Assembly (NCBI GenBank): GCA_937896695.1
Contig: CALBOT010000103.1
Coordinates: 1-12,936, forward strand
Source: an uncultured Candidatus Nitrosopelagicus sp.
GTDB taxonomy: Archaea > Thermoproteota > Nitrososphaeria > Nitrososphaerales > Nitrosopumilaceae
Direction of reading: 5' to 3'
DNA length: 12,936 nt
How positions within the stretch are numbered: the first letter of the stretch is position 1; each line of letters opens with the position of its first letter. This document shows positions 12,833-12,936 of the stretch, one piece after another. Below the pieces are notes generated by a model. It did no database searches. It was not told the origin of the DNA and saw only the letters and a program-made list of their open reading frames with translations. The position numbers were made by a program, and so were the translations under genes.

Positions 12833-12936
12833 TCATTGAGAAATAATCTTCCGATATGTGTGATTGCAGTATGAACATGTTATTCGTATAGACTTTGGTT
12901 TAGAACCAAGACGAATTTTTGATGTGAACCCAGGTG
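12833..12936 (-). CDS. rnp4: RNase P protein component 4 (Rpr2/RPP21 family), C-terminal end only
   Basis: The last 34 codons of a gene that enters from the right edge. They read PGFTSKIRLGSKPKSIRI, then TCSYCNHTYRKIISQ and a TGA at 12833-12835. This matches the zinc-ribbon end of the Rpr2/RPP21 (RNP4) subunit of archaeal RNase P: a Pro-Gly turn, a basic strand, and the second pair of zinc cysteines (C-x2-C). The first pair of ligands lies outside the window. RNase P removes the 5' leader of tRNA precursors. The gene order RNP4 then S19e then PDCD5 is common in archaea, which supports the call. Confidence 0.75.
   Translation of the reverse strand, partial: PGFTSKIRLGSKPKSIRITCSYCNHTYRKIISQ

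Noticed and set aside
1..12936. Insertion sequences, CRISPR arrays, tRNA or rRNA genes, integration sites
   Set aside because: I saw no transposase, no regularly spaced repeats, no cloverleaf with T-loop sequence and no rRNA-like stretch; the window is dense core-type genes.

Overview
The window looks like chromosome of an ammonia-oxidising archaeon of the Nitrososphaerota (Thaumarchaeota), most likely Nitrosopumilus-like. This is inferred, not searched. The DNA is AT-rich. Several genes are archaea-specific: NAC with a UBA domain, TFE, the SPOUT methyltransferase Trm56, an AbrB-PhoU fusion, GTP cyclohydrolase III, ribosomal protein S19e, a PDCD5-family protein and an RNase P Rpr2-type subunit. 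Several genes start at or within a few bases of the transcript start predicted from an archaeal TATA box. The window is tightly packed, with no gene-free stretch over 300 bases, and I see no tRNA, rRNA, insertion sequence or CRISPR.

Layout. (1) 1-1558, minus strand: a zinc-ribbon protein that runs off the left edge, a 170-base AT-rich gap, a RuvC/YqgF-like RNase H-fold protein, a 125-base gap holding a nested hairpin, and a coiled-coil protein resembling the A-type ATPase stalk subunit H. (2) 1594-2417, minus: NAC and a small C2-PUA protein, overlapping by one base. (3) 2549-5727, plus: a divergent unit of phoU (AbrB-PhoU), hflX, trm56 and tfe, with gaps of 26 bases or less or overlaps. (4) 5724-10047, minus: a riboflavin cluster read in the order ribE, ribB, ribH, arfA, amidohydrolase, arfC; its last stop codon overlaps the stop of tfe. 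(5) 10081-12019, minus: a CitE-family lyase and a zinc-type MDR dehydrogenase. (6) 12060-12936, minus: a PDCD5-family protein, S19e and the end of an RNase P subunit.

Function. The riboflavin block covers GTP cyclohydrolase III (GTP to a formamido-pyrimidine), the archaeal-type reductase ArfC, DHBP synthase (the four-carbon unit), lumazine synthase and a bacterial-type riboflavin synthase. The formamide hydrolase ArfB, the pyrimidine deaminase and the phosphatase are not recognisable as such. One extra gene sits inside the block, coupled to both neighbours: an amidohydrolase that keeps the metal and catalytic residues of cytosine/guanine/SAH-type deaminases. It is a good candidate for the pyrimidine deaminase of archaeal riboflavin synthesis, for which I know no established archaeal enzyme, and is the most interesting observation here. 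A 20-bp palindrome just upstream of the ribB TATA box is a candidate operator for the pathway. Other points worth a look are the RuvC/YqgF-like protein with an intact acidic triad, the nested hairpin in front of it, and an inverted repeat in the phoU promoter region.
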